A program made the position numbers and the translations under genes. Shown here piece after piece: positions 21,675 through 31,056 of a stretch of 64,000 nt of DNA. Where the stretch lies: NCBI GenBank assembly GCA_946965045.2, contig OX337239.1, positions 682,001 through 746,000 of the forward strand, in the 5' to 3' direction. The stretch's first letter is position 1. Each line of letters begins with the position of its first letter. The notes beneath the pieces were generated by a model. It was not told the DNA's origin. It saw nothing but the letters and a program-made list of their open reading frames with translations, and ran no database searches. The DNA is from Epithemia pelagica (taxonomy: Eukaryota; Bacillariophyta; Bacillariophyceae; Surirellales; Surirellaceae).

Positions 21675-24600
21675 CACTCCTTTGTGCCGAGGAATGATAT
21701 TTACTATCCGATGGTACATTCATGATGATATCACGCAATTGGTAGAAGATGCGACCTTGTAATGGCTTGGTAAAAAAATCGGCGACCATCTCTTCAGTCG
21801 GACAGAATGCAATATCCATCTCTTTCCGCTTGATGCAGTCCGTGATATAAAAGTAGCGAAGGTTGATATGTTTGGTTCGCTTCGAACTGGATAGCCCTCC
21901 ATTTTTCGCCAATAGAATACTACTCTGATTGTCTTGATGTAGGGTTACGTCCTTGATCTCATGGCCTTGGGCCTGTATGAAATTCTTGGTCCAGATGATA
22001 GACGGGAGTACATCGTGTACCCCAATGAGTTCACATTCAGTTGAACTACGGGCCACGAGTTTTTGTTTCGATGAAGCCGTCACCACTGCTCCTTTTCCCA
22101 TGGTCATGAAACCCCCAGTGTGTCCTTTTAGATCGGGGTGAGTCGCATAAGATGCGTCAACCCACCACCACAGATGCATCATTGGGTCACCTTCTAGACG
22201 CAGGATCAAATCGCGTGTGGATTGTAAATACTTCAGAACCCGTCCGAGTTTGCGGTAGTCATCATCATCAGGAGCCATGACACGGGTGCTGAGAAAAGTT
22301 ATGGCAGTCCGTATATCAGGGCGACCACGTTGTGCCATGTAAGCGAGTTGCATGGTCACACTGTGGAACCGGTCTGATTTTGTTTCATCCAGCTTGTGAG
22401 CCTTTGGGTTCACATGATAAAGGTGTTTGGCTGCGGGACTACGGGCTCGACCGATCCATTCTTTTGGTAAGTCAAGTAGGATGGTCTCAAGATACGATCT
22501 CATATCCACTTGAACCACACCATCTTCCCCATAGTCGAGGAACATGCCAAGGTAATCGTGTCGAGTACCCTCAGACACTGAGATCTCGCCCAACTGTCCG
22601 AACTCCGCTCGTAGGTCATCCAAAAATTGATGAACTACCTTGCCATCAACGTGCGAGACTTTTAAATCGTCAATATGCCACGTCACAGTGAGCTGTCGAT
22701 CGTTTACTTGTTTGTTTGCAACACACGAGTCATATGGATTGATAACAAATCCCCAACTCTTGAGCACGGCGGTAAGCTTCTCCCAAAACAAACGAGCGGC
22801 ACGAAGCGTGCCGTAAAGAGCTTTCAACATCTCCACATAAATCACCGGTTGACCCTTCTCATAGGTCAAGAAAGGAGCGTAGGTGTCATAATCCACTTCC
22901 AGCAATAGCTCAGCCATCAACCCATCTAGTCGCATATATACGTCGGGGTCCATGTCGGAGTGCATGAATGCCCCTGGTATATCAGCTACTGCAACCACGC
23001 GTCGTTCTAGAGCGTCAATCACGGCAGTGATGAAAACGGATTCAGTAGCAACTGTGGGTGATGCCGATTTGGGTTTGTCAATATAAGCTCTTTGCTTTCT
23101 CCCGTCAGCGCAGCCTCTTCCTTTGATTTTGCCACAGCGCTTGCGTTTTAGGAACATCAAGTATCCTAACGCTTCTTGCACTTGGTTCCAAGTTAGATCA
23201 GTTTTATGAACAGCCCGTAGAACACCGCGGTCGTGTAACTGCTGTATCTCCACTTTCACAGCAGCCACGCCTTTATCACCGAACAACTTGATGCCTTTTT
23301 TCATTGGCATTTGTGGTGTGGCCATATTGATTTCTGTTGACACCAAATACAGGATTCCATCACGCAAATAGCCATCGTAACGTCCACGCTGAAGCTTGTC
23401 CACAGCGGCATAAGAATGTCCGTAACGGTGGGCATAGCTTCTTTGTCGATTCGGCCGTAAATTGTATCGGGGTTCATTTTCGGGTTGGTTGTTGTTCTCC
23501 TGTTCAGGATCTACATCCATCCCTAAGTCCTCATCTGTGAGAGATGCTTCTTCTTCATTCTCCTCCTCTACTCCACCGGCTAGCTCCCTTCCCTCATCCT
23601 CCTCATCAGCATCCATATCCATCACAACATCCTCCAAAGCATCATCATAGGTCGAACCGTTACTGTCTTGTTCGTGCGCATCATGATATTGTTCATTGTC
23701 TACTGGGTCAGGCAGATTGACTTCTGCCCCCACTCCTTGGATTTCCAACGGTTCAAGATCCAAATTGTCCAACGGCTGGTTGGGCTCTGGCTCGTTTATG
23801 ACATTTTCAACATCAGGCACGTCATCTTCAGCTAATTCGTTCTCAACTAGATCATCGTCATACCGCAGATCCTCATCCATGTCCTGTACATCTTCATAGG
23901 ACTCGTCATCATCATCAAACAGTTCATTGTTCTCGTCTAGGAACAAGATTCTGTTGTCACGATTGCCGAACGCTAGTCCCGGTTGCATTTCCTGACTTTG
24001 TGCCAACTGATGTACTCGTTGAATGACTTCTGCTGGCATAGGTAAAGCGGTGGCGTGATTCCTTGTGATTACTCTGCCGCTAGCGAGGCTAAGGAAGTAA
24101 TAACTACCTTGCCTGTTACCGGTTGGCCTCAATGCGATAGCTCCGATGGTTCTTGGGGCCATGGTGTTATCGTGCTGTTCATGGCACTGCACGTATTGGC
24201 CAAATTCATACCGACAATGTTTGTTGAAATCGACATGCTCACCGGTCACGAGTAGACGTGGACTTTGTGTTTTGGAAATGCCGGTGTGATGTGGGAAGCA
24301 GTTTAACCAAAATGTGGCAAATTTGGCCAGTTCTATCAACATGACCTTCGGTAGGGCATCGAAAGGAAGCGTGTTATAAACACAGCGCATCCTCTCCTTC
24401 ACAGTCCTGATGTAACGTTCCACATCACCTACATGCTCGTCCCTGGCAGTGGGATTGATGGTGATGCCGAGGAGTTGAAGACTGGCTTGCATATCATCAC
24501 TTGTAAATGCACCATCAGCCAACACAATTCTCGGTCTAATCCCGCCACGTCGGTAAACTGCCACAGTCTTCTTCAGTGATTGTATGATATTGGTGTCAGT

Positions 24601-25032
24601 GGTTGATTGTATGGCGTCTATCGTCCCGAAATGTATTTTCCTTGACGTGGTGACCAGGAATGGTACATTGTTCACGTGCATGACGTCAATGGTCAATGTA
24701 ACATCCTTGTGCTTCTCAGCAATACGAGGTGGTACTGTCGTGGACGTGTCGACAAATGGGGACTTACGTCTCGTTGTCTTGCCTTTGAGCGTTCCCAAAT
24801 CTGGTCCGTAGATCTTCTCGGCCCTGTATACATCGTCAGTAGTAATGTCAGCGTTTGGTAATAGGTTGTGCCTTAGGATATGAAGATAATCCTTGGTAGA
24901 AGGCCGTCCTATCTTCGCTAAGAGTGATCTGGCCAGCTTGGCTCTACGAATTTCTTCCGGGGAGTAAGAATCTTCGTTTTCGCTAACAGTTGTTACGAAG
25001 CTACTCTGTAACGTCGATGTATCCAGGTAGAA
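21493..25032 (-). CDS. pol: Copia pol (integrase, reverse transcriptase, RNase H)
   Basis: The frame is continuous with gag; it is open directly after the gag TAA (25035-25033), with no in-frame ATG near the boundary. The order is integrase core with DDE-like residues (LTIDVMHVN, LADGAF, GDVERYIRTVKERM), an acidic linker of about 150 residues, Copia-type reverse transcriptase (VAVADIPGAFMHSDMDPDVYM; catalytic box HIDDLKVSH in place of YVDD), and RNase H (WWWVDASYATHPDLKGHTGG, SSTECELIGVHD, KHINLRYFYI, DFFTKPLQG). These make, integrate and degrade template during cDNA synthesis. The last 60 codons lie inside the 3' LTR and end with TAG at 21495-21493. No inactivating lesion is seen in conserved blocks. 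Confidence 0.9.
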   Translation of the reverse strand, partial: FYLDTSTLQSSFVTTVSENEDSYSPEEIRRAKLARSLLAKIGRPSTKDYLHILRHNLLPNADITTDDVYRAEKIYGPDLGTLKGKTTRRKSPFVDTSTTVPPRIAEKHKDVTLTIDVMHVNNVPFLVTTSRKIHFGTIDAIQSTTDTNIIQSLKKTVAVYRRGGIRPRIVLADGAFTSDDMQASLQLLGITINPTARDEHVGDVERYIRTVKERMRCVYNTLPFDALPKVMLIELAKFATFWLNCFPHHTGISKTQSPRLLVTGEHVDFNKHCRYEFGQYVQCHEQHDNTMAPRTIGAIALRPTGNRQGSYYFLSLASGRVITRNHATALPMPAEVIQRVHQLAQSQEMQPGLAFGNRDNRILFLDENNELFDDDDESYEDVQDMDEDLRYDDDLVENELAEDDVPDVENVINEPEPNQPLDNLDLEPLEIQGVGAEVNLPDPVDNEQYHDAHEQDSNGSTYDDALEDVVMDMDADEEDEGRELAGGVEEENEEEASLTDEDLGMDVDPEQENNNQPENEPRYNLRPNRQRSYAHRYGHSYAAVDKLQRGRYDGYLRDGILYLVSTEINMATPQMPMKKGIKLFGDKGVAAVKVEIQQLHDRGVLRAVHKTDLTWNQVQEALGYLMFLKRKRCGKIKGRGCADGRKQRAYIDKPKSASPTVATESVFITAVIDALERRVVAVADIPGAFMHSDMDPDVYMRLDGLMAELLLEVDYDTYAPFLTYEKGQPVIYVEMLKALYGTLRAARLFWEKLTAVLKSWGFVINPYDSCVANKQVNDRQLTVTWHIDDLKVSHVDGKVVHQFLDDLRAEFGQLGEISVSEGTRHDYLGMFLDYGEDGVVQVDMRSYLETILLDLPKEWIGRARSPAAKHLYHVNPKAHKLDETKSDRFHSVTMQLAYMAQRGRPDIRTAITFLSTRVMAPDDDDYRKLGRVLKYLQSTRDLILRLEGDPMMHLWWWVDASYATHPDLKGHTGGFMTMGKGAVVTASSKQKLVARSSTECELIGVHDVLPSIIWTKNFIQAQGHEIKDVTLHQDNQSSILLAKNGGLSSSKRTKHINLRYFYITDCIKRKEMDIAFCPTEEMVADFFTKPLQGRIFYQLRDIIMNVPSDSKYHSSAQRSVLRIAEQPVNIEDQGATGATGHSQDIGHSQDAESWTLVCRRGKSNERTNKRANAHSMENT

Positions 25033-26613
25033 TTAACCTTCTGGGCTTGGATTGAACTTGTGTTTCAGCCTACCAGTGGCTCGGTCATGTAAGGCAAATG
25101 AATTTCCACGGTCGCTGTCATATTTGATGTGAAATCTTGTGTGTGCGTTGTTTAGGGAGATGATGTTGGCTGGACCCTCAGGATCATGCCATACGATGCC
25201 ATATCCAGGCAGGAGTCCTCGCAACTGAAGAGTCCTCTGTCCGGCATGACTCTGAATGACGATGGGAGTCTCAGACGAGTGAATATTTTTTAATAAGGAT
25301 GGATCTTTGATGATGTCAACGGTGGACTGATTGTCCAGTAACAGCCATTGAGGGGGAATGCTAGCCTGCATGGTCGAGGAAGAGAAAACATAATCAGGTG
25401 AGTCGCAGTTGACGGTTGAGCCCCAGTTTAATGAGGTTAGCACACCTCGATTGGATTCATTGTTACCCTCGGCTTGTGAGTTGGTTCGATTTGAGCGACT
25501 CTGTGTTGTCGATGCTTGGGAGCCACTTGCATGTGCTTCTGTTGCCGTTGTCGCATTGGAGTGGCCTGTCATGGTGGAATCGGGCAAACTCGTCTCTCCA
25601 CTTGTTACATACGCCACACCGGTGGCGTTGTCGGGCTGACCGTTGCTCTGACCAGGATTGTTCTTTGGTTTTCCTGTCATTCGATTGTCCAGGATCGCAC
25701 GAGCATTGGCAAGCGTCTTGGGGTATACATTCTGTCCATCCAAGAACATATTTTGCAAATGTGCTTCGTACTCCTTGTTGCCACAAGATCGGATGAATCG
25801 AATGGCAATACAACGATTTTGGGCGTCCTCGTGGTCATCGGAAGAAGGTGTTGTGTGTTTCTTTTCCTTCGCCACTCGTTCCAACATGTCCTTATCGTAC
25901 AGGACAATACCGGCTTCATTCATGACCTTGACTTTGGCTCGGAATACCTCGTAATATGAATGGAGGCTTTGATTGTTTCGTCGCCTCAGACTATAGAAAT
26001 CTTCCTTGAGCTTATCTCGGGCGACAAGAGTGAATATGCGTCCGGAATCAAAGGTGAATGTGATTTGCTTGATGAGTTTCAAGAGATCCACACCGTCACG
26101 CATCTTCTTGATCTCTCCAAAGGTCTCGTGGGCCTGTAGCTTATCCTTGAGTAGCGGAGTACACTGTCCCATAATCAAGCTGTATAGAGCTGCCCGAAAG
26201 TTTTTGTAGAGGACCATTTGATCTTGGCGTGCTTTGTACGCCATCTTCCACTCTTCCACTTGGATCATATCTGTGGGGTCTTTTGGTTTTGTTGCTTCTT
26301 CTGGGTCGGGTAGTTCCAATGCTTCGAGTGCTTGTTGGAACTCTTGATTGTGTCGATCAAAATTACTACCGACGTAGCCGATCAATAACTCGACGTTTCG
26401 TAGATAGCGCTTCGATTGCGGATCCTCACTGTAGTCGAATATGCATTCTTTAAGCGACGGTTCTTGGCCTTGAAATCTAGGCGAGTTGGATTGTTGAGCC
26501 TGATTCTGCCATCCTCGTCCTCTTCCTCGTCCGCCTCTGCCTTGACGTTGTCCACTCGACCGGGAGCTAGACTCAACCGTGTCTGGACGATTTGCGTTGT
26601 CTTGTTGAGACAT
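25033..26613 (-). CDS. gag: Copia gag-protease
   Basis: 526 residues from the ATG at 26613. The N-terminus is Arg/Gly rich (RQGRGGRGRGRG) and probably binds RNA; no CCHC knuckle is present, so this RGG box may replace it. Helical gag text follows at about 50-290 (YLRNVELLIGYVG, LYSLIMGQCTPLL, FYSLRRRNNQSLHSYY). An aspartic protease block near residue 425 reads WLLLDNQSTVDII, a Copia D-N-Q-S form of the DSGA/DTGA site. The ORF ends with TAA at 25035-25033 and the same frame continues as pol. ORF0 ends 5 nt before this ATG, so both may be translated from one mRNA by reinitiation. Confidence 0.85.
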   Translation of the reverse strand: MSQQDNANRPDTVESSSRSSGQRQGRGGRGRGRGWQNQAQQSNSPRFQGQEPSLKECIFDYSEDPQSKRYLRNVELLIGYVGSNFDRHNQEFQQALEALELPDPEEATKPKDPTDMIQVEEWKMAYKARQDQMVLYKNFRAALYSLIMGQCTPLLKDKLQAHETFGEIKKMRDGVDLLKLIKQITFTFDSGRIFTLVARDKLKEDFYSLRRRNNQSLHSYYEVFRAKVKVMNEAGIVLYDKDMLERVAKEKKHTTPSSDDHEDAQNRCIAIRFIRSCGNKEYEAHLQNMFLDGQNVYPKTLANARAILDNRMTGKPKNNPGQSNGQPDNATGVAYVTSGETSLPDSTMTGHSNATTATEAHASGSQASTTQSRSNRTNSQAEGNNESNRGVLTSLNWGSTVNCDSPDYVFSSSTMQASIPPQWLLLDNQSTVDIIKDPSLLKNIHSSETPIVIQSHAGQRTLQLRGLLPGYGIVWHDPEGPANIISLNNAHTRFHIKYDSDRGNSFALHDRATGRLKHKFNPSPEG

Positions 26614-26618
26614 CTCGT

Positions 26619-27317
26619 TTAAACAATCGCAATGCTGTCACGATGGCGGCGGTGTTCTTCTGTATCTTTGGTGATGGGATTCCAAATCTTGATAAAGTGA
26701 TATAATGTGCCGTGGCGCGACACTGTGCCTTGGAGATGTGTTCGTCCCACTGTTTCCTTCAACTTGAGAGTATTTAATACCCAAACGCGAGTTCCAATTG
26801 GAATCCACCGTGGGAGTACGCCTCTTTGTGGTGGAATAGCGGGGATGATTGTTTCTGTTTCGATTTCACCGTCCGGTGTTTCTCGGCTCAGGTCAACGAG
26901 AGCGACTGAAGATGCGCGACGCTCTTGATTCTCTTCCGAATTGTTTTCTTGGTTCGGGTTTTCTGGGTTCGGTTCCACAAGATACGCTTCAGCGGAGTGC
27001 TCTGGGTATATAGCCGCGCAGGTTGCTGGGCCTCGCTCAGCCCGCTTGATTTTGTCTAGCAACGTGCGTCGCTTTTCTTGTATCTCCTCGAAGATCAGCT
27101 GTTTCCGAATCTCCGTTTCCTCGTAATCGTTGTCTCTTTCGATTTCTCGTTGTCGCTCCAGTGCAGCGATGGCCTCGCGATGCTGCGCCTCCTTGGTGCG
27201 AAAGCGTTGTTGGTAGCGCTGTTCCGCTTCGTGTAAGAGATCCTCTTGTTCGATAGTGAGTTGGGCCAGTTCCGATAATAAAGATTGTACGCGGTCACTT
27301 GTGCCCTCTTCACTCAT
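26619..27317 (-). CDS. extra retrotransposon ORF before gag (ORF0)
   Basis: 232 residues, from the first ATG after the 5' LTR, in a different frame from gag. Residues 5-95 are a long charged coiled coil (LLSELAQLTIEQEDLLHEAEQRY..REAIAALERQ). The middle is acidic and disordered. The last 60 residues (IPIGTRVWVLNTL..LQGTVSRHGTLYHFIKIW) look like a small beta-barrel (SH3/tudor/chromo-like) that could contact chromatin or RNA. It has no similarity I recognise to gag or envelope. The position suggests a particle-assembly, targeting or RNA-binding role; this is inference. Confidence 0.75.
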   Translation of the reverse strand: MSEEGTSDRVQSLLSELAQLTIEQEDLLHEAEQRYQQRFRTKEAQHREAIAALERQREIERDNDYEETEIRKQLIFEEIQEKRRTLLDKIKRAERGPATCAAIYPEHSAEAYLVEPNPENPNQENNSEENQERRASSVALVDLSRETPDGEIETETIIPAIPPQRGVLPRWIPIGTRVWVLNTLKLKETVGRTHLQGTVSRHGTLYHFIKIWNPITKDTEEHRRHRDSIAIV

Positions 27318-27361
27318 AAGAGTACTTCACGTCAACAACGGAGGTACTTAGTGTAATGAAT

Positions 27362-27375
27362 TTCAATGGAGAATA
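27362..27375 (-). other. putative self-complementary primer-binding site
   Basis: On the transcript strand the 14 nt directly after the 5' LTR read TATTCTCCATTGAA. The exact complement, TTCAATGGAGAATA, is inside the same LTR at 27450-27437 (transcript strand), preceded by TCA (TCATTCAATGG, an initiator-like context). A primer site matching the element's own LTR rather than a tRNA is the arrangement used for self-priming in Tf1. I do not see the usual Copia complement to initiator Met-tRNA. Confidence 0.65.
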
Positions 27376-27613
27376 TGTTGAAACTTCTAACAAGCCGTGC
27401 CGTAAAAGCAACTCTTTATAGGCTTATCGAACTACGTATTCTCCATTGAATGAGCGTTGGCTCTCTTGTTCGTTCTTTCGTTGCTTTTGCCACGTCTACA
27501 AACCAATGTCCATGATTCCGCATCTTGCGAATGGCCTATATCTTGCGAATGGCCAGTCGCACCAGTCGCACCTTGGTCCTCTATATTCACCGGTTGCTCT
27601 GCTATCCTCAACC
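27376..27613 (-). repeat. 5' LTR (238 bp)
   Basis: Same as the 3' LTR except that its outermost base is C in place of A, so the terminal TCAACA is TCAACC on the plus strand. On the transcript strand a TATA-like GATATAGG lies about 95 nt before the proposed start at TCATTCAATGG. Confidence 0.95.
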
Positions 27614-27618
27614 ACTAC
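27614..27618. repeat. target site duplication, right
   Basis: ACTAC, matching 21432-21436. Confidence 0.9.
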
Positions 27619-28583
27619 TCGTACTCCGCATCTACACAAAGGAAAGAGTATTCGTAGTTCGTAGAGAAGTAATCTGCAATCTTCATTCGTCAGGTTGGAC
27701 TTCAATGACTATAAGACTAGCTAGGATTGCTTGTCCAGCTGGTTGAAGAACACAAATTACAAATTCCATAATTGATCTTGACTTTATCAGGATCAAATTT
27801 TAAGTTTCAATCCAGATATTTTCTATTGAAAATAATCACACTAGGTATTTGCTGTATACGTCTCAGTTGACCATTGTTCATGGTCTACTCCTCATGCCTC
27901 CGTTGCATTTTTTGAAATACAAGTCGGCTTCACTTTCAAAGTTTTGTGATTTCAGACCCCAAGAGCCTCCCCTTTCCCCTTCTCCATGTATTGAAGCATT
28001 CCGAAAAGGGGCGTATTTTGAAAACGAACTTTCCGCCCCTCAAAACGACCTTGAAATTTGTAAGTTTCTAAAGGGGTTATTTTGATATCTCCTTGGTCCT
28101 AATGAATGTTTCGGGGGAGAGAGAGGCTGAAATTTTCCTGTTCACTTGGGGGGGACATGACTGCGCAAAACTGCGTCAGTGACTTTCTGAGATTCTGACC
28201 GGCATGGTTCGGGACAGATTGTATCAATGGCTCCTGATTGGTCACCATGACCTCGTACGTACAAGCGCGTTGGCTTTCGTGTTTCGGTGCGATTTATCGT
28301 AGCTACCACCAAAAATGCAACTGCTGGAAGCAAAATTCCTGTATTCTTCATTCTCCTGTTGGCTTTTGTCCTGGGTGAACAACAACGGCCTTCGTTCATA
28401 AATTTTCGCCGTGTGCCGTTCCAAAATTTCATTTGCTCCCTTGAGACCACAGACAGTAGTGACTCGCTCTGTATCGCAGCAGCAGCTTGAGAGTGAATCT
28501 GTCCTTTGCGCAGAAGACGACAGGAAGTCTTCAATCTATTCATTGCAGCGGAGAAAGAGACCACTGCTTGATAATTGTTTACC
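27619..28583. other. intergenic
   Basis: 965 bp, somewhat AT-rich around 27740-27860 and with C-runs near 27955-27980. No supported gene. The last part is the promoter of the next gene. Confidence 0.4.
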
Positions 28584-29651
28584 ATGATGCACGATACTGC
28601 GCAACATCAACGAACAAGCAAGAAACGCTGCCGGACTCATGACCACACGGAAACCAACCATCATCCACACAAATTGGAATATGACGGAGAATCTGAAGAT
28701 GAGTGCTTCATGACTACGCCATCGTCAACGGCCAGTGGATGCCTCCGCTCGAGCATTTCCTGCCATAGTTTCTCCAGCACAGAATCCCTCCCATCCACCA
28801 AAAAAGCTAGAACGACTCGAAAACAAGTTCGATTTGCCGAGGCACTTGTCTCTCAAGCCATTCCACCCTTTTACCAATATTACGCGGACGACACTTTTCA
28901 AGACCAGGAGAGACTGGACCTTGAGGTTCATCAAGATGGGTGCCTTCCTTGTTTAAATAGAAGCTCTATGTGGTGGACGGCTTCAGAGTATGAAGCCTCT
29001 CGGGTTACCCTCCGTGAATTGTGTAAGGGATTCCGTCAAGCACGACGCTACTGTGATTGTTTGTCCCAGGTGTATCAAACCGCATGCACCCTGGCCGTTC
29101 TCAAAGAACCCCAAACCGTTTCTGGTCTGGGCCAGGTATCTCAACCCCGTGCAAACGAGAATCTCTCACAGGGCCCTTTCAAAGAGCAACAAAGCATCCC
29201 TGCTTCACCGCCTTCTCTACAAGAACTTTTGTTGGCATCTTCTTCGTCCAGCCATTCAGCGAATCAAAACACCATGCCAAACCTTAGCTCGAATATGGTT
29301 CCATCGCCTTTCCAGCAACAGCAACAACCTTATTCAATGCCAACGCCAGAAAGTTCAAAGCTTGTTTTACCCCCTCGAGGATTGGAAGGATATAGTAGTC
29401 GTCTGCATGCCTTGCGGCGCGCGAGACATGTGGCTGAAACCAGACGAGCCGTCTTTTTGGAGCAAGCCATGCAATCCATATTATCGTCATCTACTTCTTC
29501 TAACAACAACAATAGTGACGAGGCTATTCAACGGTTGGCGGAAACATCAGCTCAAGCGAGTTTGAACTCGCGATGGATGGCCATGGTTTGGGGACATGCC
29601 GATGCCGCGTGGGTAGTCGAACAGCAAAAGACCTTGCAGGAGTTGAATTGA
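28584..29651 (+). CDS. diatom-type hypothetical protein with RGLE motif
   Basis: 355 residues; the ATG at 28584 is followed by a second at 28587. There is a polar His-rich leader, then VRFAEALVSQAIPPF, a helical block beginning MWWTASEYEASRVTLRELCKG with RRYCDCLSQVYQTA, a disordered Ser/Gln-rich middle, and near 250 the sequence PPRGLEGYSSRLHALRRAR, followed by a helix (HVAETRRAVFLEQAMQS). The W..xEYE block plus RGLE..R motif is a pattern I associate with a family expanded in diatoms, without known function. No signal peptide or membrane segment. Probably intronless. Confidence 0.7.
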   Translation: MMHDTAQHQRTSKKRCRTHDHTETNHHPHKLEYDGESEDECFMTTPSSTASGCLRSSISCHSFSSTESLPSTKKARTTRKQVRFAEALVSQAIPPFYQYYADDTFQDQERLDLEVHQDGCLPCLNRSSMWWTASEYEASRVTLRELCKGFRQARRYCDCLSQVYQTACTLAVLKEPQTVSGLGQVSQPRANENLSQGPFKEQQSIPASPPSLQELLLASSSSSHSANQNTMPNLSSNMVPSPFQQQQQPYSMPTPESSKLVLPPRGLEGYSSRLHALRRARHVAETRRAVFLEQAMQSILSSSTSSNNNNSDEAIQRLAETSAQASLNSRWMAMVWGHADAAWVVEQQKTLQELN

Positions 29652-31056
29652 GTGAAAGCAATGCTCAAGTTGAACCGTATTCCCTTCGACTCGAGCTAAG
29701 GCCTTGAAGGCCTAGCCCTTCAGTCACCGTTAATAACATGGCAGCACAGTACCTAGACAACAACAAAATGCTGCCGCTCAATCAAAGTTTGATTCTAAAA
29801 ATGATTATCTCGTATGTTCCAATTTGACTTTTTTTATTGCCCACAGCAACCCCCGTAGTACACAATATCCAGATGGCGTATCACAGTCCATCCATTAAAC
29901 AGCTTTGCGAACGTACACTCTCGTGAGATGCCATAATTGCATCGAGATGAGAAGCTAAAATGTGACGCAGCGTCCAGAGATTTTCAGTTGCTGCTAAGCG
30001 AGATGGCCCCAATCGTGAGGAAGAGGGTTGTTGTTTCGTATCGATTGAACCGTTCTGGTCATTATTCTTTAAAAGCAGTTGGTGTGAATGAGTCGATTTT
30101 GAGAAGGAAGTTTTAAAAGCGAAAGTGATTGTCCAGCATTAGCCACAACTCCGTGTCATCTTGTTGTTGATTCGGTGTTGTTCTGGAAGACGGATTGTTG
30201 GCATGTTGCCGAGTGGTTTGAATGAGAAGACCCGATTTTGTCCGGGACACTTTGGTGGTGGACCTTCGCGATGGTGAGCGCATCCCATGCTCATAGGAAT
30301 CGAGAAATTCATTTCTCCATTGTCGATTTCGTTCCCGCCTTTGTTGAATCGAGAGAGTGGAAGTTCGTTTGCTTCTCAGTGATGACTGTGGTCCACAAAG
30401 AAGCAACCTCTTATTGTGTTGTGTCGGTGATGCAAAATTCGATGAGAGGGAGCTGCAACAAGCAATGAGACCATACACGACACCACAAGAGCAAAAGACG
30501 TCAGATGATGTTTTTGTGTCAAACTACTTTTGCTTCGAGTAATGTTGCGCACCACTTCAGCTTCAGAGAACTGTTACGTACCAAACTTGTCCGGCATCTT
30601 CCATGGACGCATCCTCCCAGTCCCTTGAACAAGAGACGAGGCTCAAGCTGTTTGTCGGATAGGAATGTCTTGGCATGTTGATTGTCACACAGTATTATTT
30701 GATCTTCTCCTCACACAACGTTCCCCTCTTTCTTGCAGTTTTTTTTCATGCATCCGTGTGGAGTCGCCATGCGAGGTTTTTTGCTCATGGTCAAATCCGA
30801 CCACAAGACCAAATACTTAACCATGAAATCCACATGATGTTGATCCCGTTCCTCTATCAATCGATCGTGCAACGATTGACTGGCGCGCATGCGAAACTTT
30901 TGAGGAACGCGGAACGGACAGGCTAGAAATTTTGAAACCTCAACCCTTTTGTAGTAAAGTACGCCTAGCTACCCATGAGGTAATCTAGTGGGACCTCTAG
31001 TGGAGTACGAATATAACTTGTTCCTATGAGTATTCCACACTCAGGTCGTCATCTCG
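29652..31056. other. intergenic, no gene supported
   Basis: 1.4 kb. A minus-strand frame at 30113-30478 has no ATG near its beginning and is not accepted. No repeats or RNA genes seen. Confidence 0.4.

Larger units (their letters stand above)
21437..27613 (-). mobile_element. complete Copia-type LTR retrotransposon
   Basis: 6177 bp, transcribed on the minus strand. Parts in transcript order: 5' LTR 27613-27376, putative primer site 27375-27362, ORF0 27317-26619, gag 26613-25033, pol 25032-21493, purine-rich tract near 21675-21690, 3' LTR 21674-21437. Integrase precedes reverse transcriptase, the Ty1/copia order. LTRs differ at one terminal base of 238 and the ACTAC target duplication is exact (21432-21436 and 27614-27618), so the insertion is very recent. 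It sits at the end of the tandem repeat copy B. Reading frames are open apart from one TAA between gag and pol. Confidence 0.95.

Noticed and set aside
30113-30478. 121-codon minus-strand frame with basic Ser/Arg text
   Set aside because: No ATG near its beginning (starts at GTG) and no domain. It could only be an exon of an undetected gene.
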